A DNA stretch of 64,000 nt from Anaerosphaera multitolerans (lineage in GTDB: Bacteria > Bacillota > Clostridia > Tissierellales > Peptoniphilaceae). Below the pieces are notes generated by a model that was not told the origin of the DNA, searched no databases, and worked only from the letters and a program-made list of their open reading frames with translations. Of the stretch, positions 8,760 to 17,691 are shown one piece after another. A program made the translations under genes and the position numbers. Positions within the stretch are counted from its first letter, which is position 1. Every line of letters begins with the position of its first letter. The DNA is taken from assembly GCF_004006535.1 (NCBI RefSeq), contig NZ_RLIH01000001.1, positions 1-64,000 on the forward strand, given 5' to 3'.

Positions 8760-8773
8760 TTGAAATTTTTCAA
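8760..8773. promoter_or_regulatory. Dyad upstream of the XRE-S24 repressor
   Basis: A perfect 6-2-6 dyad (TTGAAA, two bases, TTTCAA) lies 56 bases before the repressor start. It is a plausible autoregulatory operator, but AT-rich chance dyads are common. Confidence 0.3.
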
Positions 8774-8801
8774 CTAAAAAGATAATTTAAACAATAAAAA
8801 C

Positions 8802-8838
8802 ACCCTGTATTGAAATTTATTGTAAATCAATACAGGGT
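8802..8838 (-). terminator. Terminator of the AbgT transporter gene, shared-hairpin copy 1
   Basis: A 12-bp perfect stem (8802-8813 with 8827-8838) has a 13-base loop, followed on the minus strand by a T-rich tract. The stem arms are the same as those of the terminator at 34651-34708, and the loop here matches the reverse complement of part of that loop. Confidence 0.85.
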
Positions 8839-8862
8839 ATTTAACCTTGTCAATTTTTAATC

Positions 8863-10407
8863 TTAGATAAATAATGGAGCTTCAGGTCCTACAGGAAGTC
8901 CAATTAACATCCAAAGTATCATCATAATTGTCCAAGAAATTAAGAATGCCATTGAATAAGGCAACATCATTGAAATCAAAGTTCCAAGTCCGGAATCTTT
9001 TTCATATTTTTGCATAAATACAACTATCATTGCAAAGTAACTCATAAGCGGAGTTATTATATTAGTAGAAGAGTCTCCTATACGGTAAGCCACTTGCGTA
9101 AGTGCCGGATGAAGTCCCAACTTGTACATCATAGGCACGAATATCGGAGCCATTATCGCCCACTTTGCAGAAGCTGAACCCATAAAAAGATTTAGGAAAG
9201 CTGCCACTAAAATAAACAATATAATTAGCGGTATTCCCGTAAGTCCTATACTTTCTAAAAATTCCGCTCCCTTTACTGAAACTATAACTCCCAAGTTAGT
9301 CTTCCCAAAGAATGCCACAAACTGAGATGCAAAGAATGCAAGTACCATGTAAGCTCCCATGGATTCCATTGCACTTGTCATAGCTGTTACCAAATCATGC
9401 GTTGTTTTAATTTTCCCAACAGTCTTACCGTAAACATATCCGGGAACCAAGAATAAAAGTAAAATCGCAGGAATTAAACCGTTGTTTAGGAAATTATTTA
9501 ATTTCATTTTACCTGATGCTTCATCTAACGCTCTAAATACTGCATTTTTAGGGAACATTAAGAAAGCCATTATTGCTACAAAAATTAAAAGTGCTATTAA
9601 GGCATTTCTAAGGCCTTTATTTTCCAACGGAGTAACTTCACTTCTGTCAGGCTCATATTCACCTGTATAAGTACCTAAATTCTTTTCTACTATTTTGTCA
9701 GTTACAAATGTACCAACTATAGTAAGTACAAAAGTTGAAACAAATAGGAAGTACCAGTTACAAGTAGGCGCCAACACCATGTCTATTCCGCCTGCCTTTA
9801 AAGCTTCATTGGTAATTCCTGTAAGTAAGGGATCTGTAGTTCCAAGCGCCAAGTTTGCAGAGAAACCGCCTGATACTCCGGCAAAAGCCGCTGCAAGTCC
9901 TGCAAGAGGGTGACGTCCCGCCATTGCAAATATCATTGCCCCTATGGGAATAACTACAACGTATCCCGCATCAGATGCAATATTTGACATAATACCTGTA
10001 AATACTACTATAGGTGTCAATATTTTCTTATTTGCATTTAAAAGTAATTTTTTAAGAGTTGCATCAAAAAGACCAGTCCATTCAGCCACACCAACTCCCA
10101 GCATAGCTACAAGCACTGTTCCTAAAGGAGCAAATCCCGTAAAGTTTGTCGTTGCAGAGTTGAAAATATATGCAAGTCCCTCTGCATTGAAAAGTGATAA
10201 TGCACTTACAGTAACCTCTTCAGCCGCCTTAGCATCATAGTAGGTTACAGTTGTACCCATTCTTGATACTATTTCGGAAGCTATAATTACTACAACCGAT
10301 AAAATAACAAATAATATTGCCGGGTGTGGAAGCTTATTTCCAATTCTCTCAACGCCCTTTAAAAAGCCTCCTACTTCTTGATTATTTTTGCTTTGTCCTT
10401 TTTTCAT
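8863..10407 (-). CDS. AbgT family transporter
   Basis: A 514-residue inner-membrane protein of the AbgT family, whose members import p-aminobenzoyl-glutamate or export antimetabolites such as sulfonamides. About a dozen hydrophobic segments are visible. Family landmarks are the N-terminal LPHPAILFVILS segment, SNIASDAGYVVVIP and GVSGGFSANLALGTTDPLL in the first half, and the MGSASAKWAIMAPIFVPM hairpin followed by YRIGDSSTNIITPLMSY in the second. A GGAGGAG site precedes the ATG. It is divergent from the serine dehydratase operon. In amino-acid fermenters such transporters often move dipeptide-like substrates; the true substrate is unknown. Confidence 0.9.
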   Translation of the reverse strand: MKKGQSKNNQEVGGFLKGVERIGNKLPHPAILFVILSVVVIIASEIVSRMGTTVTYYDAKAAEEVTVSALSLFNAEGLAYIFNSATTNFTGFAPLGTVLVAMLGVGVAEWTGLFDATLKKLLLNANKKILTPIVVFTGIMSNIASDAGYVVVIPIGAMIFAMAGRHPLAGLAAAFAGVSGGFSANLALGTTDPLLTGITNEALKAGGIDMVLAPTCNWYFLFVSTFVLTIVGTFVTDKIVEKNLGTYTGEYEPDRSEVTPLENKGLRNALIALLIFVAIMAFLMFPKNAVFRALDEASGKMKLNNFLNNGLIPAILLLFLVPGYVYGKTVGKIKTTHDLVTAMTSAMESMGAYMVLAFFASQFVAFFGKTNLGVIVSVKGAEFLESIGLTGIPLIILFILVAAFLNLFMGSASAKWAIMAPIFVPMMYKLGLHPALTQVAYRIGDSSTNIITPLMSYFAMIVVFMQKYEKDSGLGTLISMMLPYSMAFLISWTIMMILWMLIGLPVGPEAPLFI

Positions 10408-10495
10408 AATTCAAACTCCTCCTCGACTAAAGTATACTATAAATTTTTATTTCCTTGCAATCGTTTCTTCAAAAGGTAGTAAGAATATACATTAA

Positions 10496-10578
10496 TTTAC
10501 TTAGGTAAAGGAATTATTTATTTCCTCCTTTATTCTTTCTCTATATTTGCCGAAAAATAGACTATAGAATTTACCTAA
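10496..10578. promoter_or_regulatory. Repeated TTTAC-type half sites between abgT-like and sda genes
   Basis: The divergent 284-base gap holds an interrupted dyad (TTTAC at 10496-10500, GTAAA at 10505-10509) and a further TTTACCTAA at 10570-10578 that matches the reverse complement of 10501-10509. A TATAAT at 10654-10659 could be the -10 of the sda operon. The sites might bind a shared regulator; none is identified. Confidence 0.35.
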
Positions 10579-10691
10579 AGGACCTGTTAAATTTATTATT
10601 TTTTTACTTATCAGCTCCCTTTGTTTATTGCAATGAATGTGAATTTACTGTATTATAATGTAAGTATAAATATTTTGAGGGGGTTTTGATA

Positions 10692-11360
10692 ATGGTAGAA
10701 TATAGTGCTTTTGATGTACTTGGTCCTATAATGGTCGGTCCTTCCAGTTCACATACTGCTGGAGCTTGTAGAATAGCCAATACAGCACAGAAAATTTGTG
10801 GCAACGATTTCAAGTCCGTTGAATTTCTTCTCCACGGTTCCTTTGCACTTACATATAAGGGCCACGGAACGGATAAGGCTTTAGTTGGCGGAATTATGGG
10901 ATATGAACCTGATGACGATAGAATAAGGTCTTCTTTTGAAATTGCCAAGGAAAAAGGAGTGGACTTTAAAGTAAAAACAGTTAATCTTGGAGAGGAATAC
11001 CATCCCAACAGTGTAAAGGTGGTTTTTCACTTTGAAGACAAGCCAGATGAATATGTAATAGGTTCCTCCATAGGCGGTGGAGCTATAACCATAGTAAATA
11101 TCAATGGAATTCCCATTGAATTTAGAGGAGAATTTTCCACACTTCTACTTAAATACAACGAACAACAGGGAGTTCTCTCCTTTGTATCTTCCCTTTTAGC
11201 TGAACGTAACTACAATATTGAGTCCATTAATACGGAAAAAGACAAATTAACTGATGTAGTTACTTTGACCATTGAAATAGACAAACCGCTTACAGAAGAT
11301 TTAAAAACTGCAATTTTAGATGACGATAGATTTTTAACTACAAAATATGTGGAGGTGTAA
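10692..11360 (+). CDS. sdaAB: L-serine dehydratase, iron-sulfur type, beta subunit
   Basis: Partner subunit of the oxygen-sensitive [4Fe-4S] enzyme that deaminates L-serine to pyruvate and ammonia. The 222-residue protein starts with the conserved VLGPIMVGPSSSHTAGA segment at residues 8-25. It ends with an ACT-like domain (about 150-222, SFVSSLLAERNYNIESINTEK) that may sense an amino acid. A TTG six bases upstream sits almost on the ribosome binding site, so the ATG at 10692, 8 bases after GAGGGGG, is preferred. It leads the operon sdaAB-sdaAA-symporter. The pyruvate formed would feed pyruvate:ferredoxin oxidoreductase. Confidence 0.94.
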   Translation: MVEYSAFDVLGPIMVGPSSSHTAGACRIANTAQKICGNDFKSVEFLLHGSFALTYKGHGTDKALVGGIMGYEPDDDRIRSSFEIAKEKGVDFKVKTVNLGEEYHPNSVKVVFHFEDKPDEYVIGSSIGGGAITIVNINGIPIEFRGEFSTLLLKYNEQQGVLSFVSSLLAERNYNIESINTEKDKLTDVVTLTIEIDKPLTEDLKTAILDDDRFLTTKYVEV

Positions 11361-11363
11361 TAT

Positions 11364-12236
11364 ATGTACAATACTGCTAAGGAGATTATAGATACTTGTA
11401 AGGAAAAGAATTGTCATATATATGATTTGGTTTTAGATGAAGAGATGAAAAGATCTAAAAAAAGTGAAGCTGAAGTAAGGGCACACCTTGATGAAATTAT
11501 AAAAGTTATGACCGATTCCGCTTTGGAAAACTTAAATAAAAAAAATACTACAAGGTTTCAAATGACTGACGGCTTTGCACAAATGTGTAATAAGTATCAG
11601 GAAAATGAAGAACCTATAATAGGTAAGTTTTTAATGAAGACTATGGCTATGGCCTTTTCCACAAGTGAAGTAAACGATGCTATGGGAAAAGTTGTAGCGG
11701 CCCCTACTGCCGGTTCATCGGGAATTATGCCCGCTACTATTGTAGCTGCTAAGGAAAAGTATGATTTGGATAATGAAGTTATTCAAAACGGACTATTGAC
11801 TTCTATTGCAATTGGGCAGATAATAGCTAAATACGCTACTTTCGCTGGCGCAGAAGGTGGCTGTCAGGCAGAATGCGGTTCAGCTTCAGCAATGGCTGCA
11901 AGCGCTCTTGTATCTATGCTTGGCGGAACACCTGAACAAGCTCTTCACGCAGCAAGTATTACCTTGGTAAATATCCTTGGACTTGTATGCGATCCTATAG
12001 CCGGACTGGTACAGTACCCTTGCACCTTTAGAAATGCTTCAGGAGTAATTAATGCATTTATTTCAGCTGATATGGCACTGGCTGGGGTTACATCTTTAGT
12101 TCCTTTTGATGAAGTTACTCAAGCAATGGGAGAAGTAGGACGTGCAATGCATGAGTCTTTAAGAGAAACAGGTATAGGCGGACTCGCAGGCACTAAGACC
12201 GGCAAGAGAATAAGAAGAGAATTCTTAGAAAAATAA
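11364..12236 (+). CDS. sdaAA: L-serine dehydratase, iron-sulfur type, alpha subunit
   Basis: Catalytic subunit of the iron-sulfur L-serine dehydratase, 290 residues. Conserved elements are AAPTAGSSGIMPATIVA around residue 115 and cysteines in EGGCQAECGS, LVCDPIAG and YPCTFRN, which supply the ligands of the [4Fe-4S] cluster. It starts 3 bases after sdaAB with GGAGGTG as its ribosome binding site, so the two are certainly co-translated. The two-subunit form is the clostridial type, as opposed to the fused SdaA of enteric bacteria. Confidence 0.95.
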   Translation: MYNTAKEIIDTCKEKNCHIYDLVLDEEMKRSKKSEAEVRAHLDEIIKVMTDSALENLNKKNTTRFQMTDGFAQMCNKYQENEEPIIGKFLMKTMAMAFSTSEVNDAMGKVVAAPTAGSSGIMPATIVAAKEKYDLDNEVIQNGLLTSIAIGQIIAKYATFAGAEGGCQAECGSASAMAASALVSMLGGTPEQALHAASITLVNILGLVCDPIAGLVQYPCTFRNASGVINAFISADMALAGVTSLVPFDEVTQAMGEVGRAMHESLRETGIGGLAGTKTGKRIRREFLEK

Positions 12237-12251
12237 TAAGGAGCGATTAAA

Positions 12252-13472
12252 ATGGGAGAAACAAAAAAGAAATTTAAGTTAGGACTCATTCCCAAGTTAA
12301 TTATTGCAATTATACTTGGTATTCTAGTTGGTTCCTACTTACCGGAAATGGTAACTAAAATAGCTGTTACTATTTCAGCAAACTTCGGCAAATTTCTTAA
12401 CTTCATAATACCTTTAATGATTATTGCCTTCGTAACTAAGGGTATTGCCGATTTATCAGAAGGAGCGGGAAAATTACTGCTTGTAACTGTTTTGTTGGCT
12501 TACATTTCAACTTTAATAGGTGGCTCTTTGTCCTTCTTTATGGCAAAGACAATTTTCCCTAGTTTCTTAGATCCATCTATGGTTGAACAAATTCAAAGTG
12601 CAACTGAGAAAAATTTAACAGCTATATTTGAAATACCTCTGGAACCTATTATTGATGTAACATCAGCACTGGTACTTGCATTTCTACTTGGTCTATGTGT
12701 TTCAATTTTAAGACAGACAGGTTCAGGAGACGGTTTTTATAAGTTGATAAATGAATTTAATGAAATTATTAACATGGTACTTTCAAAAGCAATCATACCT
12801 TTACTTCCATTGTTCATTTTCGGAAACTTTACAAATATGGCCTACTCCGGTTCAGTATTTGCAATACTTCAAATATTTATAAAAATATTCGTATGTATTA
12901 TAATACTGCACATACTTTATATTTCAGCCATGTTTATAGTGGCAGGAGCATATACGGGAAAGAATCCTTTTAAAGCAATTAAAAATGCATTCCCTGCATA
13001 TTTAACAGCTGTTGGTACTCAATCCTCTGCTGCAACTATTCCTGTAAACGTGGAATGTAACAGAAAAATAGGAGTATCTAAACAAATTAGAGAATTTGTA
13101 ATTCCTCTATGTGCCACTGTTCACTTACCGGGCTCTATGATTACACTTACAGCCTGCGTATACACTTTACTTGAAATGTATCAAATGCCTCATGGCTTTG
13201 GTCTGATAATTCAATTTATAGCCATCCTTGGTATTGCCATGGTTGCAGCACCTGGAGCTCCGGGAGGAGCAGTTATGAGTGCTCTTCCATTCCTACCTGT
13301 AGTGGGAATTGCAACTGACAGTCCACTGGCTTCAATATTGATAACTCTATATATCACCCAAGACAGTTTCGGTACTGCTGCCAACGTTACAGGTGATAAT
13401 GCCATTTCAATGATGGTGGAAAAAATCTACTATAAACACATTGTAAAAAGACCTATACCTACAGAAGATTAA
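12252..13472 (+). CDS. Dicarboxylate/amino acid:cation symporter (DAACS), probable serine importer
   Basis: A 406-residue membrane transporter of the GltP/SstT family that imports acidic or neutral amino acids with Na+ or H+. Family signs are the hairpin GTQSSAATIPVNVECN near residue 255, the APGAPGGAVMSALPFLP segment near 330, and the DSFGTAANVTGDNA helix near 375, all parts of the substrate and ion site. It begins 15 bases after sdaAA and is the last gene before a strong terminator, so it is co-transcribed with the serine dehydratase. That context argues for serine or threonine uptake; the family alone would not decide it. Confidence 0.88.
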   Translation: MGETKKKFKLGLIPKLIIAIILGILVGSYLPEMVTKIAVTISANFGKFLNFIIPLMIIAFVTKGIADLSEGAGKLLLVTVLLAYISTLIGGSLSFFMAKTIFPSFLDPSMVEQIQSATEKNLTAIFEIPLEPIIDVTSALVLAFLLGLCVSILRQTGSGDGFYKLINEFNEIINMVLSKAIIPLLPLFIFGNFTNMAYSGSVFAILQIFIKIFVCIIILHILYISAMFIVAGAYTGKNPFKAIKNAFPAYLTAVGTQSSAATIPVNVECNRKIGVSKQIREFVIPLCATVHLPGSMITLTACVYTLLEMYQMPHGFGLIIQFIAILGIAMVAAPGAPGGAVMSALPFLPVVGIATDSPLASILITLYITQDSFGTAANVTGDNAISMMVEKIYYKHIVKRPIPTED

Positions 13473-13498
13473 AAAAAGAGCCTCAGGGCTCTTTTTTT
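13471..13498. terminator. Bidirectional terminator
   Basis: A 6-bp GC-rich core stem (13477-13482 with 13487-13492, loop TCAG) is flanked by seven A and seven T that extend the pairing. It overlaps the end of the symporter gene and closes the convergent gene ending at 13497 as well. Confidence 0.92.
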
Positions 13499-14231
13499 AA
13501 ACAAACCTACTTACTATATAAATTACTCCATAGATTACCACTTGGTGTGCTAAGTAGATAATTAAACTTTTCTCACCTATATAGGATAGGATATTCGGTC
13601 TTCCCGCCGCTTTTAAATATCCTCCTTTTAAAAGTATAAAGCCCAAATAAAATCCTGCTAAAAAAATTAAAAACCAAGGTATTAAAGGAAAGTAATCAAG
13701 AGAAGTAAAGGTGCTATCAGGAAGTCCTATAGGAAATGTATATTTAGAGATATAGAGGATTCTCGGAAGAAAAATTCTATAGTTCCCAAAGCCCAAGTAG
13801 CCCCTTGGGAGATTAAAAAATATAAAAAATAAAATAGTAAATAAAACCGCACCTAACTTACTGTTTATTTTTACAAGATACTTTTCTAAAAGGCCTACTA
13901 ATATTATTGACGCACCTATAAGGCTTAAAATTCCAAACAATACATATTCTTCGGGATTAAAAATATAAGTTATAATCGTAATTATAATTCCCAAAATAAA
14001 TATTTGGAGCCCTCTTTTTTTATAGTCGCTGTAAAATCTTAAACTCACGCCTGAAACCAATAGAAAAATTACAACAGTGCCTCTTTGCCAAAGACTGATT
14101 CCAAAACCTCTAAAAAAATTGATGTCATAGTTAAAAAAATAAACTAAATCGTAAAATAAATGGTAGAGAATCATACTTAAAACCATAAGTCCCCTAACCA
14201 TATCCAAGTAATAATTTCTCCCCTTATTCAT
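13497..14231 (-). CDS. DUF1624 / HGSNAT-like membrane protein
   Basis: A 244-residue polytopic membrane protein with about seven hydrophobic segments. The N-terminus ([22 protein letters not shown]) has the arginine and histidine pattern of the heparan-alpha-glucosaminide N-acetyltransferase catalytic family. Members transfer or are thought to transfer acyl groups across the membrane to sugars. The bacterial proteins are mostly uncharacterised, so the activity here is inferred. Its ATG overlaps the end of the endonuclease IV gene by 8 bases, so the pair is translationally coupled, though no functional link is obvious. Confidence 0.75.
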   Translation of the reverse strand: MNKGRNYYLDMVRGLMVLSMILYHLFYDLVYFFNYDINFFRGFGISLWQRGTVVIFLLVSGVSLRFYSDYKKRGLQIFILGIIITIITYIFNPEEYVLFGILSLIGASIILVGLLEKYLVKINSKLGAVLFTILFFIFFNLPRGYLGFGNYRIFLPRILYISKYTFPIGLPDSTFTSLDYFPLIPWFLIFLAGFYLGFILLKGGYLKAAGRPNILSYIGEKSLIIYLAHQVVIYGVIYIVSRFV

Positions 14232-15072
14232 AGTCGTCCCTAAGAGATTTTAAAAGTAACACTTCATCCCTATGCCCCCAATTGTCCAAAGGTGTCTCTA
14301 AGTAGAAAGGCAAATTTCTTAAATCCCTATGGTTTATTATTTTTTTAAAGGCCTCTATTCCTAAAGTTCCCTTTCCTATTTCCTCATGTCTATCTTTGTG
14401 TGATCCCATTGGGTTTTTAGAATCATTTAAGTGAATGGCCTTTAGTTTTTCAAGTCCTATTATACTGTCAAATTCCTTTAAGACACCCTCTAAATCAGAA
14501 ACTATATCGCACCCTGCATCATAGATATGGCAGGTATCTAAACAAACTCCCAACTTATCTTTTAACTCCACTTTGTCAATTATTTTTTTAAGCTCCTCAA
14601 AACTTCGCCCCACTTCAGTACCCTTGCCGCTCATAGTTTCTAAAAGCACAGTGGTCTGCATCTCAGGAAATAAAATTTTATTTAGAAGTGAAGAAATCTC
14701 CTCAACAGCATAATCTATTCCCTGTTTTAAGTGGCTTCCCGGATGAAAATTATAAAGATGTCCCGGAAAGTATTCCATTCTTTTAATATCATCTTCCATT
14801 ACTTCAAAGGCAAATTCCCTTACATATTCCTTATCGGAACAGGGATTTAAAGTATAGGGAGCATGACAGAGCATTGGACCGAAGGAACTTTCCTCCATTA
14901 GTTCCTTTAACCTGTCGGCATCTTTATAGTCAAAGTCCTTAGCCTTTGAACCTCTCGGATTTCTCATAAAAAATTGAAATGTATTTGACTGCGCTTCCAC
15001 TGCATAATTAAACAGCCCTTCAAATCCTTTGTCCATAGATTGATGAGCTCCTATTATAAATTTATCTTTCAT
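14224..15072 (-). CDS. nfo: Endonuclease IV, AP endonuclease
   Basis: Base-excision repair: cuts DNA 5' to abasic sites and removes blocked 3' ends, using three zinc ions in a TIM barrel. The 282-residue length is typical. Zinc ligands are recognisable in GAHQS (residue 9), FHPGSH near 109, ETMSGKG near 145, [10 protein letters not shown] near 180, [22 protein letters not shown] near 215, and the ETP motif near 260. A GAGG site lies before the ATG. It is the first gene of a two-gene minus-strand unit with the DUF1624 protein and is divergent from walR. Confidence 0.95.
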   Translation of the reverse strand: MKDKFIIGAHQSMDKGFEGLFNYAVEAQSNTFQFFMRNPRGSKAKDFDYKDADRLKELMEESSFGPMLCHAPYTLNPCSDKEYVREFAFEVMEDDIKRMEYFPGHLYNFHPGSHLKQGIDYAVEEISSLLNKILFPEMQTTVLLETMSGKGTEVGRSFEELKKIIDKVELKDKLGVCLDTCHIYDAGCDIVSDLEGVLKEFDSIIGLEKLKAIHLNDSKNPMGSHKDRHEEIGKGTLGIEAFKKIINHRDLRNLPFYLETPLDNWGHRDEVLLLKSLRDDYE

Positions 15073-15154
15073 TCTATACCTCTAATTTTTATTCTTGTCT
15101 ATAGTTATTATAATACCCTAAAAATTAAAAAAATTATTATTTTATGAGCAAATC

Positions 15155-15163
15155 TGCTACAAT
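15155..15163 (+). promoter_or_regulatory. Extended -10 promoter of the wal operon
   Basis: TGC-TACAAT is an extended -10 element (TGnTACAAT) 50 bases before walR. No clear -35 is seen, which is common for extended -10 promoters. Confidence 0.5.
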
Positions 15164-15212
15164 GTGTATATGCGAGAATTGAACCTTTGAATATACTGAC
15201 AAGGAGGATATT

Positions 15213-15902
15213 ATGAACGAAAAAATTCTTGTAGTAGATGATGAAGAGGCGATTGCCGAAATAATTGAATATAATTTAAAAAGAGAAGGATACAGCGTAA
15301 CTCTTGCCTTTGACGGTAAAGAGGGCCTTGATATTTTAGAAAAGGAAAGCTTTGATTTAATAATATTAGATGTGATGATGCCGAAAATTGACGGTTTTAC
15401 AGTTTTAAAGGAGCTTAGAAAAAATTTTCGAACTCCTGTAATTATGCTTACAGCCAAAGATGATGAAGTAGATAAAATTCTAGGTCTTGAACTTGGAGCT
15501 GACGACTATGTAGTAAAGCCTTTTTCCATGAGAGAATTAGTGGCGCGTGTTAAAGCTATTTTAAGAAGACGCGATTTTGAAGTGTCCAATATTGAAGAGC
15601 CTCAAATTATAGAAGCTCAGGACTTAATTATAGACCTTACAAAGTATGAAATTCGTAAAAAGGGAAAGGTTGTAGAGCTTACTTTAAGAGAATATGAACT
15701 TTTAAAGTATCTGGCATCCCATCCGGGACAGGTTTTTTCCAGAGAAGTTCTTTTAAATGAAGTTTGGGAATACGGATATTACGGAGATATTAGAACAGTG
15801 GACGTAACTGTTAGAAGACTTAGAGAAAAAATAGAGGATAAGGGAAAGGATTATAAATATATACTTACTAAGCGCGGAGTGGGTTATTATTTTGGAGGAT
15901 AG
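15213..15902 (+). CDS. walR: Response regulator WalR (YycF)
   Basis: OmpR-family DNA-binding regulator of the envelope-monitoring WalRK system that controls cell-wall hydrolases in Firmicutes. Residues 1-120 form the receiver domain, with the acidic pocket in VVDDEE, the phosphorylated aspartate in LDVMMPKIDG near residue 53, and KPFSMREL near 101. The C-terminal winged helix runs from about 130 to 229, with TLREYELL and the recognition helix in TVDVTVRRLREKIE. GGAGG lies 7 bases before the ATG. Identity as WalR rather than another OmpR regulator is fixed by the walK-yycH-yycI-walJ genes that follow. Confidence 0.95.
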   Translation: MNEKILVVDDEEAIAEIIEYNLKREGYSVTLAFDGKEGLDILEKESFDLIILDVMMPKIDGFTVLKELRKNFRTPVIMLTAKDDEVDKILGLELGADDYVVKPFSMRELVARVKAILRRRDFEVSNIEEPQIIEAQDLIIDLTKYEIRKKGKVVELTLREYELLKYLASHPGQVFSREVLLNEVWEYGYYGDIRTVDVTVRRLREKIEDKGKDYKYILTKRGVGYYFGG

Positions 15903-15904
15903 TC

Positions 15905-17683
15905 ATGTTTAACAGTATAAAGTATAGATTTATAACTATATATTTTCTACTTGTACTCGTATGTATATCCATAGTTGGAGCCTTTATTGTAAATAGACTG
16001 GAATTTCAACAAATTCAAAATATCACCGACAATATGAGCCAAAGTCTTACGTCTATTACCAATACCTCCCATTATATGAGCAGTTCCGATTGGAAGGAAC
16101 AAAGTTTTCAATTTGAAAATACTTTTGAAAGCTGGCAACTTCCTTCAGGAGAGGTTATCTATGCCATAGATGCCAGTGAACCTCCTGTTATTATTGCATC
16201 TTCCAATCGAAATAAAAACATACACGGGCAAAATGCTCTTTCCTTTAAGGCAACAGATCCCAGTTTAGTTTTAAAAGGGCTTTCGGGAGAGGAAGCAAAT
16301 GCCACTATTTCCAATGAGGATTCCGACAAAAGAGAAAAACACATTGTAAAACCGATTTTCACCTCTGAGGGAAATGTAAACGGAATTCTCTATATGACTT
16401 CACAACTATCACCTGTATATCAAATAATAGATTATGCAAAGGTGATACTGGGTTATGCCACTGCACTGGCGCTTTTAGTAACTATAATTTTAGGTTATAT
16501 ACTTGCCAATTCCATTACCGAGCCCATAAGAGACCTTACAAGTAAGGCTTCAAAAATGGCAAAGGGCGATTTCAGCCAGAAGTTTGAAGTTAAAAGCGAT
16601 GATGAAATCGGACAACTGGGCTCCATGTTTAACTACTTAACTGAAGAATTAAATACCACTATAAATCAAATGAATTTGGAAAAAAGTAAGCTCAACACCA
16701 TTTTTAACTATATGGCAGAGGGTGTAATTGCCGTGGACAGACAGGGGTTTTTAATCCATGCCAATCCCATAGCAAGACAAATTTTAATCTTAGGCGATAA
16801 TTACCTCTATAAGAAAATCGACCTTACGGAATTAAATATTTCCAATATTAACTACTATGACGACTCCACTCTTGAGGGAGAAAACAAAATTGAAATTGAT
16901 GACAATTTTTACAAAGTCAAGTACGCTCCCTATAAGAGAGAGGATAACGCCAACTTGGGATTGATTGTAGTGTTACAGGACATTACCAACGAACATAAAT
17001 TGGATATGATGAGAAAGGAATTTGTGGCCAATGTGTCTCATGAATTAAAGACGCCTATAACCACTATTAAGTCCTATAGCGAAACCCTACTGGAGTCTTC
17101 CTTGGAAGAAGAGGAAGTCAACCACTTTATAAGTATTATAAATAGAGAAAATAACAGAATGGAACGTATAGTTGCCGACTTACTGCAACTGTCCAATATA
17201 GATTATGGAAATTCCAATTGGCATATTGAAGAAATTGACACCTATTCCGCCATAGGCGAGACCTTGGAAAGTCTTTCACTGCTTATTGACGAAAAGAATC
17301 TTTCCATTAAATTGGACATTCCAATGGATATTAAGGACATATTTGCCGATAAACATGCCCTTAATCAAATCCTTATGAATATAATTTCCAATGCGGTGAA
17401 GTACAGTAACGCAGATGGGAAAATAAATATTTCCGCCACTTCAAATCACTTTAATGTAAATATAAAAGTTCAAGATAACGGAATCGGCATTCCGGAAGAA
17501 GATTTAAATAGAATATTTGAAAGATTTTACAGAGTTGAAAAAAGCAGAAGCAGATCCATGGGCGGTACAGGACTGGGACTTTCCATTGCAAAGGAACTAA
17601 TTGACGCCATGGGCGGAGACATTAAAATTCAATCTCAGCTAAAGGAAGGAACTACTGTAACTTTGACTTTCAAAGCTGCATAG
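15905..17683 (+). CDS. walK: Sensor histidine kinase WalK (YycG)
   Basis: A 592-residue kinase partner of WalR. Order of parts: membrane helix at about 8-29, extracytoplasmic sensor to about 177, second helix at about 178-200, HAMP at 201-252, PAS at about 262-360, the HisKA phospho-acceptor in FVANVSHELKTPITTIKSY near residue 379, and HATPase with NAVKYS, DNGIGIPEED and GGTGLGLSIAKEL. It starts 3 bases after walR, with GGAGGATAG as its ribosome binding site. The layout matches Bacillus WalK closely. YycH and YycI, encoded next, act on this kinase in the membrane. Confidence 0.95.
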   Translation: MFNSIKYRFITIYFLLVLVCISIVGAFIVNRLEFQQIQNITDNMSQSLTSITNTSHYMSSSDWKEQSFQFENTFESWQLPSGEVIYAIDASEPPVIIASSNRNKNIHGQNALSFKATDPSLVLKGLSGEEANATISNEDSDKREKHIVKPIFTSEGNVNGILYMTSQLSPVYQIIDYAKVILGYATALALLVTIILGYILANSITEPIRDLTSKASKMAKGDFSQKFEVKSDDEIGQLGSMFNYLTEELNTTINQMNLEKSKLNTIFNYMAEGVIAVDRQGFLIHANPIARQILILGDNYLYKKIDLTELNISNINYYDDSTLEGENKIEIDDNFYKVKYAPYKREDNANLGLIVVLQDITNEHKLDMMRKEFVANVSHELKTPITTIKSYSETLLESSLEEEEVNHFISIINRENNRMERIVADLLQLSNIDYGNSNWHIEEIDTYSAIGETLESLSLLIDEKNLSIKLDIPMDIKDIFADKHALNQILMNIISNAVKYSNADGKINISATSNHFNVNIKVQDNGIGIPEEDLNRIFERFYRVEKSRSRSMGGTGLGLSIAKELIDAMGGDIKIQSQLKEGTTVTLTFKAA

Positions 17684-17691
17684 GTGGTAGT

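Noticed and set aside
9122-10240. Four plus-strand ORFs of 62-98 codons inside the AbgT gene
   Set aside because: They are shadows of a strongly conserved membrane protein gene, have no ribosome binding sites and no family resemblance.
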